In this document: one piece after another, positions 48,758 to 62,520 of the stretch | Position numbering within the stretch: the stretch's first letter is position 1 | How the letters are laid out: every line of letters starts with the position of its first letter | Source: Anarhynchus alexandrinus | Lineage: Eukaryota; Chordata; Aves; Charadriiformes; Charadriidae | Assembly (NCBI GenBank): GCA_008711295.1 | Contig: VUYV01000003.1 | Location: 4,533,326-4,597,325, forward strand | Direction: 5' to 3' | DNA length: 64,000 nucleotides | Translations under genes and position numbers: made by a program | Notes under the pieces: model-generated | Database searches by the model: none | What the model was told of the DNA's origin: nothing | The model's input: only the letters and a program-made list of their open reading frames with translations

Positions 48758-49339
48758 TGATTTTGGCTGGGGTAAAGTTAATTTTCTTCACAGTTGCTCA
48801 TATGGTGCTGTGTTTTGGATTTATGACCAAAAGAGTGTTGGTAACACAGGGATGTTTTAGTTATCGCTGAGCAGTGCTTACACAGAATCGAGGCCTTTTC
48901 TGTTTCTCACACCGCCCCACCAGCGAGTAGGCTGGGGGTGCACAAGAAGTTGGGAGGGGACACAGCTGGGACAGCTGATCCCAACTGACTAGAGGGATAT
49001 CCCACATCATATGATGTTGTGATCAGCAACAAAATCTGGGGGAAGAGGGAGGAAGGGCGAACATTCAGAGTTACGGCATTTGTCTTCCCAAGTAACCATT
49101 AACACATGATGGAGGTCTGCTTTCCTGGAAACGGCTAAACATCTGCCTGCCAATGTGAAGCAGTGAATGAACTCCTTATTTTGCTTTATTTGTGAGCACA
49201 GCTTTTGCTTTCCCTATAATGATGTCTTCATGAGCTTTCTCACTTTTATCCTTCCCTTTCTTTCCCCCATCCTACTTGTAGGGGGAGTGAGGAAGCAGCT
49301 GTGTGGTGCTTAGCTGCCTACCAGGGTTAACCCACAACA
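48758..49339 (+). mobile_element. Solo LTR of an endogenous retrovirus, decayed
   Basis: From TGATTTTGGCTGGGG to GGGTTAACCCACAACA, 582 bases resemble a high-copy LTR seen across bird genomes: words such as GCACAAGAAGTTGGGAGG, CTTCCCAAGTAACC and TTTTGCTTTCCCTAT are familiar from it. The place where the family has a TATA box is mutated, and so is the polyadenylation signal (CTATAATG). I found no matching target duplication, so one end may be truncated. Orientation is inferred from that order. No internal genes adjoin it. Confidence 0.75.
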
Positions 49340-52300
49340 TCCATCCACTTTTTTCTCACAGAAAGCTATCTTAAATAAAGGTAATCTTTCAGGATAACAA
49401 GAACCAGATGACCTGTACATTTTTACCAACAGATTCCTTTAAATCACTTGCAGAGAGGGAAGCACTACAGAAGATCACAGAACTATTTGTAATAGACTGT
49501 TCTTACCATTCTTGGGTTGCAAAGTCATCAGGAAAATCTGAATCTCATACCTTCTACTAACACTGTCATCTAAAAGTTGCCTAGGAAAAAAATCCACAAA
49601 GATACAGATACCAGAGAACACGTGCATATACAATATACTGAGATACCTTTCATAAAAAAAATATTCTGGGAACTGTCAATACAGGAAAAGTTGCCCATCT
49701 TGATCAAAATCACTCCTGGGGAAGCAAATCAATTTCCGTCCAAAGCATACCATGACTTAACGAGTAGCTAAAGAATTACTGTTCTATCCAATCTGCCCCT
49801 ATATTTTTACAGAACGGCATCCGGCTTCTCACTTCTGGAGGGCTAATGTCAGGCTGTATCTCTGTCATACTGCTAAAAACATTATTCGTTGCACCTGCCA
49901 AGAAAAATGCATGGACCCAAAGCTGGTTTCAGCATGGAAAGAAGGAATGCTAAACATCTGAAGCTTCCTATACTCATTCATAGCTTGCTTTACAGTAAAG
50001 CGAGCAATTATAAGAAATGTAGGGCTTTAGGCAAACATAGGAGGAAGGTTACTTGAGGTCCTATATCCATTCATTAAGGTCCAAAAGAACACTGGTTCCA
50101 AACTGGAAGTAAAAATTACTCTTAACAGGCTGTAAAGGTCACATAAATTAAATGGTAATACACCCCATTGAGTGTTTTTTTCTTGTGACTCTTTCTGTTC
50201 ACTTTTGCAATTTCCATCTAGTGTCATTCATGGGTTACTTGCTCTAGCCTATATTTGGAACATGGATTTTCACTGGTAAGTTGACAGGTATCCCTTCTTT
50301 TCCTAACATTTTCATTTTATCCCTGGTGTTTCTTTTAGTCCTCTTCCAAACACTTGTTTGGCAGGCTAGCATAAGAATCTAACATCAATGAAAGTGTTAT
50401 ATTTATGTTACTACAAGAATGTCAAGGATCTGTTCTCAGTTTCAGCAACAAAAAGCCAGCTACTTCAGTGACTGAAGTGTGCTTGCTGAAGATATTCACT
50501 AGTGTCACTCAGAGCACAATGTGATATATATTTAAAGTGTATATTACCATATTTAAAGAAACTACGGGGAATTTTCCTAAGTGATGAGAAGCACAGAATT
50601 ACAATGCTATAATATATACATATACACATTAGCAAAATTTAGAGAAAACGTCAAGCAATGATTTCCTCCCTCTCCTTTAAAAACTATTATAAAGTAAAAT
50701 ATATATAGTCTCTAATAACTGTTATATGAGCAAAGATTGAAGAACTCAAGTGTAAATTTTTCCTGTGACTATGAACAAACCTTCCAATTTGCAATGTCTT
50801 CATCACATTACTCAGAGTAACTCTTTAAGAAAGACAGCTGCATGACAGTGAAGAAAAAACAAACAGCCCCAAACCACAATGAATATACCAGCTCTAGAAG
50901 ACAGACAGGTGTTTAAAAAATGGCCATACATTGAATACAATATAAAATCAGTTTCACGCTGTTCAAAGTTTTGCACCTTTCTGGAAACTTGTGAGGTAAA
51001 ACATCAAACACCACCTGAGAGACAATGAGATCAGCAAGAAGTCATGTCACAGAGTAACTAGATCACAGCAGCAGCACTGCTGCTGTCATTTCCATCCTCA
51101 GTCCTGACAGGTGCTGCATGTGTGTCCTTTCTTCTGGTCTGCAATTGGACAGCACCCTCTTCAAAGCCTCTGTACCTCAGTGTTTTTCCAAATCCTGTTC
51201 CACAACCTTTTCCAATTAATTTGGAAACTTTCTCCCCCCAAATTTCTCTTTACGCAAACTGCTGAGGTCTGCTACAAATGCTTGTCCGTGCCAAGGCATG
51301 CAAGTTTTGTCCACAGTATCAACGTCTGTAACAACCTCTTACTCTTTAGCAAGTTCCTTTTATTCATTATCTTTTAGAGAACCTTCTCATTAGGAAGGAA
51401 ACATCAGTTCTCTAGAATAATATTCTGGAAATAAATTCATGACTGATGGTGTCACCTGGACTGTTTTGGCTCCCTCACTTAGGGAACATTTTTCATTGAG
51501 CTATTAGATAAAGGTGAATTCTTTCTTAAGGGACCTGGTGGGAAATCTTGAAGGAAAATTCTGGTACTAACTTACTAAAAAGGATTTTAAAGGAAGACGA
51601 AACATGGGTATGCTAACATAAACATGTAATTTAGGTGTAAACAGGAAATACCTGGGAACCAGTCTGACAGCAAGAAGGATAAAAGGAACAGGTGATAGCA
51701 AGTCAGAGAGGATGAAGAAGGTACTGCATTACTCATCTATCAAACGTCTTTGACATCTGTACATCAATACAAAAAGCACAGTGAGCAACCCTAGAAAATC
51801 TCAAAGTCTTTTATTTTAAAAATTGAAAATCATATAATAAGCATAAGAGAAAGCTGGTGAAGTATGCCATAGGACTGGAAGATTATGATAATATTATGTG
51901 CAGGAAAGACAGGATGACCAAAGGAGGACGGAGGTAGTTTTTGAAATAAACTATAAGGCACAAACAAAAGTTTTTCTAGTGCAAAAGTGGATAGGAAATG
52001 CAGCAAAGAACAGACTTTGGCTAAGCCACTGTCATTTCATTCAAAACCTAGGGAAGCAAGCATGTCAAAAATATAAATATATTTTATTGCTAAATATCAG
52101 TATAAAGGAATATCAGGCAAAGAAAGAGGTAAAATGGACAAAGTCACTGCACAAAATGAGAGGTCAGAAATATAGGATGAAATAATTCTGTAAGAGCATT
52201 AACAGGAGCAAGACGAAATACTGTTGTTCAGTAATCAATGGCGAAATAGTGCTTTTAAAGATAGAATGAAGGAAGTTGGAGAATGTAGTGTCTTTTCTTG

Positions 52301-55300
52301 GCAGCACTGTTTCTAAAAGTATATTTAGGGCAGGTAGCTAATACAATTAATATTGGCAGGAAGATGTTATGATATCAATATTAAACAGGAAAAAGTCAGA
52401 TAAAAATGAATTGAAGAACTTAGATGAGTGTGGCCAGCCTTTGCAATCCTATTAGCTGTGTAACAAGCTGGGTTTGCAACCAAGAGCCATGAGACATTGG
52501 AGAAATCCATAAACAATTCCTACATGGGAAGTGATGGAACGATACTGGACAAGGTGTGCAGCCATGAGCAAGGCAACACAGTTATGTTAAGTTATGGGTC
52601 TCTCCTTTCAGTGACAAGACATTCAGAGAACTCAGCAACCCAGTATCAGCATGTTCATGTATTGATAAAATAAAACCACGGCAGCACAGGCATGCTTAAG
52701 GACCACACACTGTTCACTGAAAATTAAAGGTTTTTAAACCACTGGGCCTAATGAATTTACTACTACTACACAACATGAGTTGGCCGAAGCAGTTCAGAAT
52801 AATTAGTCATTCTCTTATTTAAAAATATTTTTTCCACTCCAATTGCACTCCAAAATCTTTCTATAATTGAATAATTATCATGCCTTGTGGACAGAGAGCA
52901 ATCAGTAAATGTCAACCATCTTAATGCTAGTGAGGCAAACAGATCACCAAATGTGATTTAACAGCACCATCTGGATCCAAAAAAGAAACTGATATACAAG
53001 GATGAGTACTACCTACAAGAAAAATAAAGTATATCTTCTCTACTCAGACAACAACAGAAAGTGCTCAGCTAAAACAATAAATCTATTTTTGAACACCACA
53101 CCTTAAGAGAGGTATGAAAAAGTCAGGGCAAAAGAGGAATTGTCATGACTATCCTGGCACAAGTGAATAAACTGGTACCACTAGGTTGTAAAAGAAAAGC
53201 ATGTGAGAGGGGAGAACAAGTTACAACTTTCAAATATGTAAGACTTCTGTAAAAGAGACAGATAAAATAATTTGTGATCCATATCTACTGAACATGACAA
53301 GAAGTAATGGTTGAGATGATTTGTAGCTGGGAAAAACCCCACAAAACCCAGCCCAGTGAATGAATTTTTTTGTAACTTTAATGATAATTACATCTACAGA
53401 CAGAACTAGCACACATTTACATAGTACAATTTGTCTCTTAAGACAGTCTTGGAGATTAACTTCCCTCTCCACCTTTATCCATCTTTAATCTTGTAAATGC
53501 TATACCCAGAAGACCAACCCTGAACTTTATTTTATTTACACTGAAAAAAGTAATAAAAGGCTATTATATGATATATACTTTCGGATATCTTACACTTCCA
53601 CACAGTAACTGAACAAAGTAGGAGAACTGAATTTTTTGAGCCAATCTTGATCGTACAGAACCTATTTTGTGAAATAAAAAATAATAAAAAGGTCTGTTAA
53701 CCTAGATTCAACAAAAAAGAAGTAATATTTGCAGGCTGGCTTCCACAGCCCTCTAGGGATTAAATATAATTTGTAAAACTAAATGCCTACTCATATTTTC
53801 TTTAGTAGTAGCTCACCCTACATTTGCTTTTTTAGAGTTGTCACTTTAGACTACTGGATTTTCAGAAGTACCTTTTAACATCACTGGGAACAGGAAACAT
53901 AGCCCAAGGGGCTGAACACACAATGGTTAATGCTTATATACCCGCTGTGTCTTCAAGGAAAGGAAGATGGAACGATTCCAAATATGCAGAAGAAATGCTG
54001 TCTGAAAGAGGAAAAATAGTATGAAAACTGTAATCACATTGCTATTAAGGATGACCTGTCTACAATATAAGGTTTGATTCTGTTAGATATTTCAGCCATT
54101 TCAAATCACACTTAGCTCTAATGTGATATGTCATTTATCATCAAACATAAAACATTATGTTTCTGAAGAGATTGTGGTGGGAAGAAGCAGAAGAAACAAA
54201 TCAGTATTTTTTAATTTAGAGAAAAATTTTAAAAAATAATAATAAAACCAAACCCAATGTTTTGTTAAATTGGTAACAAATCAGCATTGTAATGTCCCAG
54301 GGATTTATCTTCCTTTTCCCACATTTATTTTATTGTATATTTTCATGTTTTTTTACTGAAGCATACTAATACGATACATAGCTAGTGGACAGGGATGAAC
54401 CTGAGAGAAAGAGTTTCTATTCCTAAATCTTCAAGCAATGTGAAGTATGAGTTAGGACAAATTATTTCAAACCTCTGTGAGCTATTCCCCACCCCCTAGC
54501 CTTTTGCAGTCCTGTCTACTTAGTTTATAAATGCCTGATATCTGTGACAGTCTCTAACAGACCACAACATTTCCATACAAAGAGTTCCATACAAATACAA
54601 AAGAGCAAGAAAATTCAAGCAGCTAGACTAGACAGTTTACAAAAGTCTTATGTAATGCTGGAAGACCCAACGCACTATAATAAGATGTTTTTGTTTGCTT
54701 TTCACTCCTGCATAGTGTTAAGTGGGAGAAGATACACATCTTTAGAGAACCATATGCCCCTGTACATATTACGTGTACCCTGGGTTACATATTTCATCTC
54801 CCAGTAAGCAGCTCAGAATTCCTGGTTCTTCTCTCCCCCTTTTTTCTCAACACCTTTTCTCAATAAACACTTTTTTCTCAATCCTTCCACAAGGAAGTAT
54901 CATGGCACTGGACTTCAAGGCAGATGGAAGGTTTTTGAACAGGATAACCAAGTCCCATCAGGATGTCTTTACAAAGAAAGGGTCCCAGTGATTATATGTA
55001 AAGCAGCCCAATTAGTAGGTCAAATTCCCAAGATGAAACTGAGATAGAATACTGTTCTCAACATCTATACACTCATAACTGCATTAAAAATTATTTGATA
55101 ATCACAAATAATCAGGAAGAATTGATTTTAAGTTTTACTTGGCATACAGTGGCAACAGCAGTGCTCACTCTAGATTGAATACTGATCGTTAATTCAATTT
55201 TCATTCAAAACAAAAAACATCAGTTATGGAATTATGAGTTATTTTATATTTCACTAAATAATCTTTGTATGCTGCCCAATCATCTGTATAATTCAGAAAC

Positions 55301-56639
55301 TTTCTAGGGGTTAATAGGACTACAGAATAAGTAGAGTGGATATAGTTTGTGGGGGTTTATGTGTTCATTAATTATAACGTATTACATGGACAAAAAGAAG
55401 GCCTAAAACTCTTCAGTGACTCTGAAGCCCTTGAAGTTCTGCAAACAACCAGGCAGTGTACAAATAGATAAGAGGACAGTGCCTTAGCACAAACATTGTT
55501 GCAACTCAAAAAAAACAGTACTTCACATACCTATTAATAGCTAATAAGTGATATATGATAAAAACTGACTTTTCTTTATCATTAATTAAATCTTCATAGA
55601 TAATATCCATTATATACTGAAAATTATCCAGGAACTACAGCTGTACAGCATGAACACTGTTGATACTGTTGAATATTCTTAAAAGCTCCAAAGCATACCA
55701 TAAAATCCATGTTTAAAAATGGGTAAGAGACTGAAGAAACACAAGAAAAAAAGCTATTTGTAAGGATATGCAAAGTATCACAGAGTATCCAAGAAGTGTA
55801 CTGATACCTAGAGGTAGTCTGTTTTTATGGACAGATGTAAAGGGATTTACCACGTAAGTGTTTATGCCTGAGCAATTTTTTAGTTTCTCATTGTTAGTGT
55901 GCCACATTGTCTCTTCTGTGGAAAGTTTCTTCAGGGCATTGCTACTCAAATTAGGTCAATCAAAGTTTTATCAAATTTTGTAGGTACTGGTGATACAGCC
56001 GAGGAAGAACATATCTGGAAGAGGTATGACACAGTACTTAGCCACCCACTGGAACAGAAGTTTTATATGCCCAGCCGGAATTCATATATTTTGTTTTAAA
56101 AAAAAAAGAGTTCAATATTTCAGCTACATAATAAAATTTCTCACAGAGGACTTCAGGATCCTTTAGCCTCTCACAGTGAACCTCAGTCTTGTTCACAAGA
56201 ACCAGGATTTCAAAGTATTCAACTTCTATTTTGCTGTATTACATCATACAGATGAAAGTCAAACACCTGTGGTTGGCAAGAAATATGAAGTGAGAAGCAA
56301 AGAACACAAGAAGTATGTACTAAACAAAGAACATGACACATAAAAGGAACGCCAAAATACCAGTGCCTGCATAGCACAGAAAGAAAACAGGCTATCAAGT
56401 TCTGAGTAACAGCTGGGCAACACTAGAATGTAAGAAACATTACAAAAACATTGCTTATAATTTTGGAAAAGCTATGAAAAGAAACACATAAAGACAACAC
56501 TACAAACATTAAAATTTTAGGAGTAAAATATGTGTATGAAAAAAGCACAGAAGTGAAAGCTCATAATTTGATTTCCCTTATAATTTTATATCATACTCTC
56601 ATGTTGAAGATTTAATAATTCTAAAATATTTGGCAGTTT

Positions 56640-56960
56640 TTGACTTACAACACTGTAGCCTTTTTAGTGAGATAGCGCGTTGATGTTTTATTAAATATAT
56701 AATTCTATATATTGCTTTGGATGTGAAAATTTCTGCTTAATGCAGCCTGAAGCAAAAGTGCAATTAAGCGCTTCCTAGATAATATGAATGATCAGCTCAA
56801 TGTAGGTTTTAATTTTGCACTTCTCTTCCAGGACAAGCTCTGATCACATGTATTCTATATATAATTCATTCATTCCAACTGTCCTCTGCATTTCATTACT
56901 AAAGCAGAATGCTCATCTTGGTCTTTAAATCAATTAAATCAACGACCTGACAAATACTTA
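56640..56960. promoter_or_regulatory. Candidate conserved non-coding element
   Basis: Another repeat-free stretch, with CAATTAAG (NK-type homeodomain site), ATGAATGAT, TAATTCATTCATT and TTTAATTTTGCA. Complexity is higher than in the flanking DNA. Judged by appearance only. Confidence 0.3.
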
Positions 56961-59900
56961 TTGGAGATCATTAAAAGGTTATGAAAAAAATCACTGCCTT
57001 CTAAGAATTATGTGAGGGATGAAAATTGCCCTTTTACTAAAATCTAGGTGGAAACCAATAAAATGTCTGAAAAAATTAGAAGTCCTCAACACTGTACTGC
57101 TAAGCACAAACTGAGACAAAGGCAGATAAGGTTGACAGCTAACATCCAGTTAATTTCAGAAATACAGAATCATTTTATTCTTACTTTCTGCTAGGAAACT
57201 AAAGTTTCAGAACAAGGCATGGCTTTGATTAAGGACTAAGTTGGCCAAAGCACATGAGTGTGTACATATCCACACAGTGTTAAAAACAATTTAAATGTGC
57301 TTAAATTTATATATATATGATCAAATCACGTCAACAGTAATGGAAACTAAACACAAGCTTAAGTCATTTGCAAAATGCTGGTGTCTCCCATGCACAAAAG
57401 CGCATTAGTTTAACAACATACCATGGCCCTTAAAATTTTGCAGTTTAGTACATCCTCCAAAATTGCAATACATAGTAGGAGGTGGCGTTTAATTCTCCCT
57501 GCAGGCAAACTCTTTCCCTCTAATTAGGAAGAGGGCATCAGAAATCCACTGACAATGAGGAGCTTCCGCAGTGCTGTCCAGCACTGCATCTTCTGGTTCT
57601 GCAAATGCATGGCTCTTACGCATGAACAAGTACACAATATTTCAAGCATGGTCTAATTGACAAGAGCACCTGACTGCTGTTGTTAACCAAAATGCCTTTC
57701 AGAGAAAGTACCAAAACACACAGAAAGAGGCAGTGTAAATTAACTCTTATTTACTCTCCTTCAGGATTATTTTTTTTTTTTTTTTAAAAAGAGGAGCAAG
57801 AAAGTCTCTACTAAGGTCTTTTCAAGGAGCAAAAACTGTAAAGTTTTTTGTGGATAGCAATGTGGACTAACAAAGAAAAGCAGGAGAGCTATCATTGTTA
57901 TCGTTCCTTCCTCACGTAAATCAGCTGTCATAAACTCTGAGGAGCTAGAAAAGAGATGTAGTCTGGCCTAAGACTACTATAAAACCACTGGAATATCTGG
58001 AGATTGGTTTTGTGTTTTTTTTTTCCTTTGCCTGAGGAGAACTTGAATGAAAGCTGTTGGAGAGTTATAGTTCTAGAGACACAAGGTTTTAGTTTCTCTG
58101 AAAATTTTTCTTTCCTACACAACGAGGCCATTGCCAAATTATTTTTAAATAAGGGAAAAAATATTTTAAAATTTGGTAAGGCAGTACTTTTTTCTCCCAT
58201 TTTTAAGAAACTACAATTTCTTTTGTCTTTCATTTCCTGAATTCTCTTTACAATACTCAGAAGTGACAGCTATCTCCATGTCAGTGTTTCACAGTTTGCT
58301 CTGCATCAACGGACATGGATATAAAATACAGTTTTATTTCTGAAGCACATAGAGTTCATTACATCAGTCCAATAGAATATAATTTTAATTTTTGTCTTAT
58401 TTGTATATTCAAACCTCAAAGACAGCTTAAATTACTTCTACACTGTAAAAGATATGGAAGGAAAAGAGTGCTTCATTTGCAGCTAATGTATACAAAGTCT
58501 TCTCTGTTTTCATGAGAAAACAACCAAGTTCACTTTTGGCAAAGGAAAGATCTTCTGCCCAAATGCCAAAAAGTACATAACCTGAAATATCAGTGTCACT
58601 ACTCTTATTTTAGCAGTTCTCTTTTCAATTTAAACAGCACTTCCTGGTGTGCCCTAAATACTGTAATCTCCAAAGGACAAAGACATAGCAACAAACTAAT
58701 TCAGACTGCAGGCGTCTGAAAAGATGGTACACCTATGTCTTGTATGTAAGAACAGCACCCATGGTTGTCGGGATCCTGTGCTTTTGTGACCTTTATATCT
58801 CGTTTAGAATTTCTCTAGGCATTCAGGCCCTAAAACATGTCAGTTATATATTATTGCAGTTGTACAGCAGGATGAATTTTCTTCTTTCACTGACACAGTC
58901 TAGGTACGTGTTGCTTAGACTAGCGGGTAGTCACACTAGACATAAATAATTTTGACACTCAGGAGAACAGGCTAAGTATACAAGTTCCACAGATCAGCAA
59001 TCAATCTTATCTGATGGACTAACCCCAGAAACATTTTTAAAAAACATTTTTTTCCTTTTGATCATCTAGACAAGTTCTGTGACAGACACTTTTCAGTTTC
59101 CCCTTTATATACAGGATCTAACAGTTTCCAGCATAAATAATGTATTTACTTACCTACCTAAAATTCTAACTAAATTAAGCACACTGGGATTGAAAAAGAA
59201 AAATCTACTATTCAACAGGTCTAATGTGCAGAGAGGGCATACAAGGAATTTGGCACTGAGATGAAGAAATTCTAGTAATTCCACTTCTTTCAAAAACATA
59301 TTCTGAAATGGTACTATACATATTTCCAGGCGTTCCTGACTATAATCATGAAATCATCCACTCCTATTTTCTTTTCACCTCCAGAAGGTCCACAAACAGG
59401 AATAATCACTTGAATTTACCATGTTTCCTCTGCCCTTTCTAACTTCAATGGAGACATTGATACTTTGGACTATTTCATCTTTCCAGGACATTTTCCTAAC
59501 TATCTACAATTTATTTTTCTCTCTTAAATTTATTTTACATACCATTTATTAACATAGCACTGTCTGTAAATTCTCTTAATCGTATGTGAACTTTATTTCT
59601 GCTCAAATCCTTGGCCAAACCATTATTTGTTCTATCACTGAATATCATGCTTCTTTTGCATATGGCCTCTTCCTTCATTTTTTGAAGGCTGGTGCAGCGC
59701 GTTCTCGTGAGAGAATGCAGCCTTTACAACACTTCCTCTCAAAATTTCAAACACTTCTTTTCAAATAAACACTCCCTTAATTTCCTGAAGTGTTTCAGGA
59801 ATGCATATCAATCAATCCAAGAAACTCTCTGTCTGTTCCTCCACAACATCCACTGACTTATCACTGTTACATTTCTGCTTTTTGCACTGCATAAACACAA

Positions 59901-60638
59901 CTGTTTCTCATTGGAGCCTTTCTCCTTGGTAACTTATGACATGCCACATCATCTTCCTGTATCTGTGCTTGATTTGTTGCCCGTCTTGTTCCATGTTTCA
60001 AGTGAAGCATGCTGCCTGCCTTACCCGCAACTTTTATAAGTAAATACATTTCAAAATCCCCATAAACCAAATTAAAAACACTTTAATATATATAACAGAA
60101 TTCTACTTTTCCCCTCTTGAATATTCTTTAAAGTATTCAGTAATTAGTTTGCATTAAATGTAACTGCATGAAAATTACAGTGCCGCACATACACAAACGT
60201 GTATTCATCCAGAATAAGATGTTAAGAAGATGCAATTTTGGTAAATAATGTTTTAGAAATCTTTTTACGATTTCATTTTTACAGACCATTCACATATTAC
60301 CTTGAAATGACAGAAAACACTGATTAATTACTAAATACTGACTATATTTTTCCAGGTAAGAACATGTAAACTCTACCAACCCTAGAAATTGTAGTTACAG
60401 AAAATTTCTCTATTAGTCTAGAAAGCAAATCATAGAATGATATAGAAGCTGACTTTATATAAATTGCAAAAGGTACAATTTATATTTTGGATTTCAGTGT
60501 CATTATTATTAGCATATTATATATGTCATAACATCAGAACTTGATTTATACAAATATTATTTAAAGTCATGTCTTAAGATTCACACCTTTCTGTCAAAAA
60601 GGCTATGACACATATTTAGGTGTGTCTTCCTTGTAAGG

Positions 60639-60659
60639 GAATTCACATAATGTGAATTC
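60639..60659. repeat. Perfect short palindrome
   Basis: GAATTCACAT, one A, then ATGTGAATTC: 10-base arms with a 1-base centre. Could be a dimeric protein site or chance. Confidence 0.7.
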
Positions 60660-62103
60660 ACTGCAATGAGCAATTGCAATTCTTTCTTTAGGTAATTCAC
60701 CTACCAATCACCTTTAATCTCATAGGCAAAGTATACTATAGAAGGCACCAAAAGATACAGAAAGTGAGAGAAACATTCCAGTGGATTAATTGTGAAGAGA
60801 ATTTTACGAAGAAAAATTCTGACAAACACATCATCACATACATGTACAAAACTGTTGAAATTCTTTACCTTATTACATTAATGTTGGGATTCTTCTCTCC
60901 ATTCCTGCTGATAAGCAATGGAGTTTTATCTCTAGCTAACCCAGCTAACCCTAATCACAGAAATCACACAATCTCTAACCATACAAAAGGAACCCTTCAG
61001 CTGTTGACTGATTTATCACAGTCACAAGCTGTCACAGCATACAGCTGTACCTCAGCTAGTGATTGCTTATTAAAAATCACATTCTAGTGATGAACATTTT
61101 AATATGTACCATATAATTGCTAGACAACATATCTTGTATTAAATTCCTTATCATACTTTTATTTTTCCATCTAAGTTTAGAAGGCATATAATACACAACG
61201 AAGCAGTATTGGCCATGTGTACAGAAAGTGATGGAAGTATCTGACATTGCAAGAATATTCAATTGAAATACTGCTTCCATTTTAAAGGTGAGAGCTTAAA
61301 CAGTGTTCTTATTTGGTACTCATTTTGAATGACAGTATTTCCTCCTTCAGCTGGGAGGATATACTATCAAAATGCTGTAATTTTATTTTTGTGTGTGTCT
61401 TTTGTGGCTACAGTACTGGATTAAAATTCAAAATTTCAGTCTGTTTTCTAGCCCTGAGGTACAAGCACTTTTAATCTTTATATGTTTTCATATCTCTTGT
61501 CTGAAAACTAGGTATTATAATAACTCACAAAGCTATAATTTGCAATTGATCTTCAACAACTACAAGACATTTGGATGTTATTTGGACCAGAGTACAATGA
61601 ATGTCTTTCAAAAAACCCAAGAAAGAATAAAATCATCCTTGATTCTGAAAGAATGAGAACCACTGGCTCAAACAAAAGCAAGACTGACATCTTGATTTTC
61701 TTTCCAGCTACTGACAAGGAGTAATATTTTTGCATCTAGAAACTTTCAGCATGACTGGAAGTCAGAAATAAATAAGTAAGTAAATATGGACTATCACATA
61801 GAAAACTCCTTAGGAAATTGAACGAGAATGTGATCTGTACAGATTGCAGACATCTGCAAGCATTATCTTCAAAAAAACAGGTATTAAACTAGTATTCATT
61901 TAGCACAGAGCCAAACCCACTCATCTTGTTGAATCCCAATGAAAATATCTGGAAAATGAACAGCATTCCTGTGCTGTTACTGCTTTTTTGAATGCAGGCT
62001 GGTATGAATTTTCCCAAGCCAAAACCAGAAAATAAAATGGAAAACAAGAATGCTAGCACAGACCTAGGTTTTCTGTTAAATGTTACAGGATGCTGAAGTG
62101 AAT

Positions 62104-62252
62104 ATTGCCTTGAGCTAGCTAAGTATTAAAGTATTCTACAGAGATATAACACACTAATACAATAAAAATCTATTGACAATTGCCTTAAACTAGGTAAGTA
62201 TTTAAGTATTCTACAGAGATCTAATGCATTACAGACTAAAAATCTATTTCTA
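62104..62252 (+). repeat. Diverged tandem duplication, unit about 75 bases
   Basis: Unit one (62104-62178) and unit two (62179-62252) both start ATTGCCTT, share AAGTATT..AAGTATTCTACAGAGAT and end AAAAATCTATT. Around a sixth of positions differ, so the duplication is not recent. Confidence 0.8.
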
Positions 62253-62506
62253 TGTGGTAATTATAGTCAATTTCTGTGAGATTTCTCAAATCAATATTTA
62301 TAGTAATGCACTTGAAAAGATCCAAAAAAACCCCGAAGCAACCAAAGAGAACCTTGTCCTGTGCATGTCTTGATTTGCTATTTTACAGTCCCTATAAAAA
62401 TTCATGCATATTTATCTGTCATGAAAGCAAGATATTTTGCTGGTAGGCATAGAAACTATGGGCTAGAAAAGAGAGTACGTCCTGGTTTCATATAATTATC
62501 CTCTTG

Positions 62507-62520
62507 CCACAAGATGGCAC
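62507..62520 (+). promoter_or_regulatory. CTCF-like motif
   Basis: CCACAAGATGGCAC agrees with the core consensus CCASYAGRKGGCRS at all positions but one (A where Y is expected). A single motif match of this length is expected by chance now and then in 64 kb. Confidence 0.3.

Larger units (their letters stand above)
49340..62103. other. Long repeat-poor stretch, mostly unassigned
   Basis: Nearly 13 kb with no recognisable transposable element or exon. It contains the candidate element at 56640-56960, a palindrome at 60639-60659 and short (TA)n and T runs (57770-57785). Confidence 0.5.

Noticed and set aside
48758..49339. Target-site duplication for the 49-kb LTR
   Set aside because: The 5 to 6 bases on the two sides (TGCAC and TCCAT) do not match, so I do not claim exact ends.
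60764..61087. 107-codon plus-strand frame with a hydrophobic stretch
   Set aside because: No homology I recognise, AT-rich codon make-up and no sign of splice sites or promoter; a chance frame is the simpler view.
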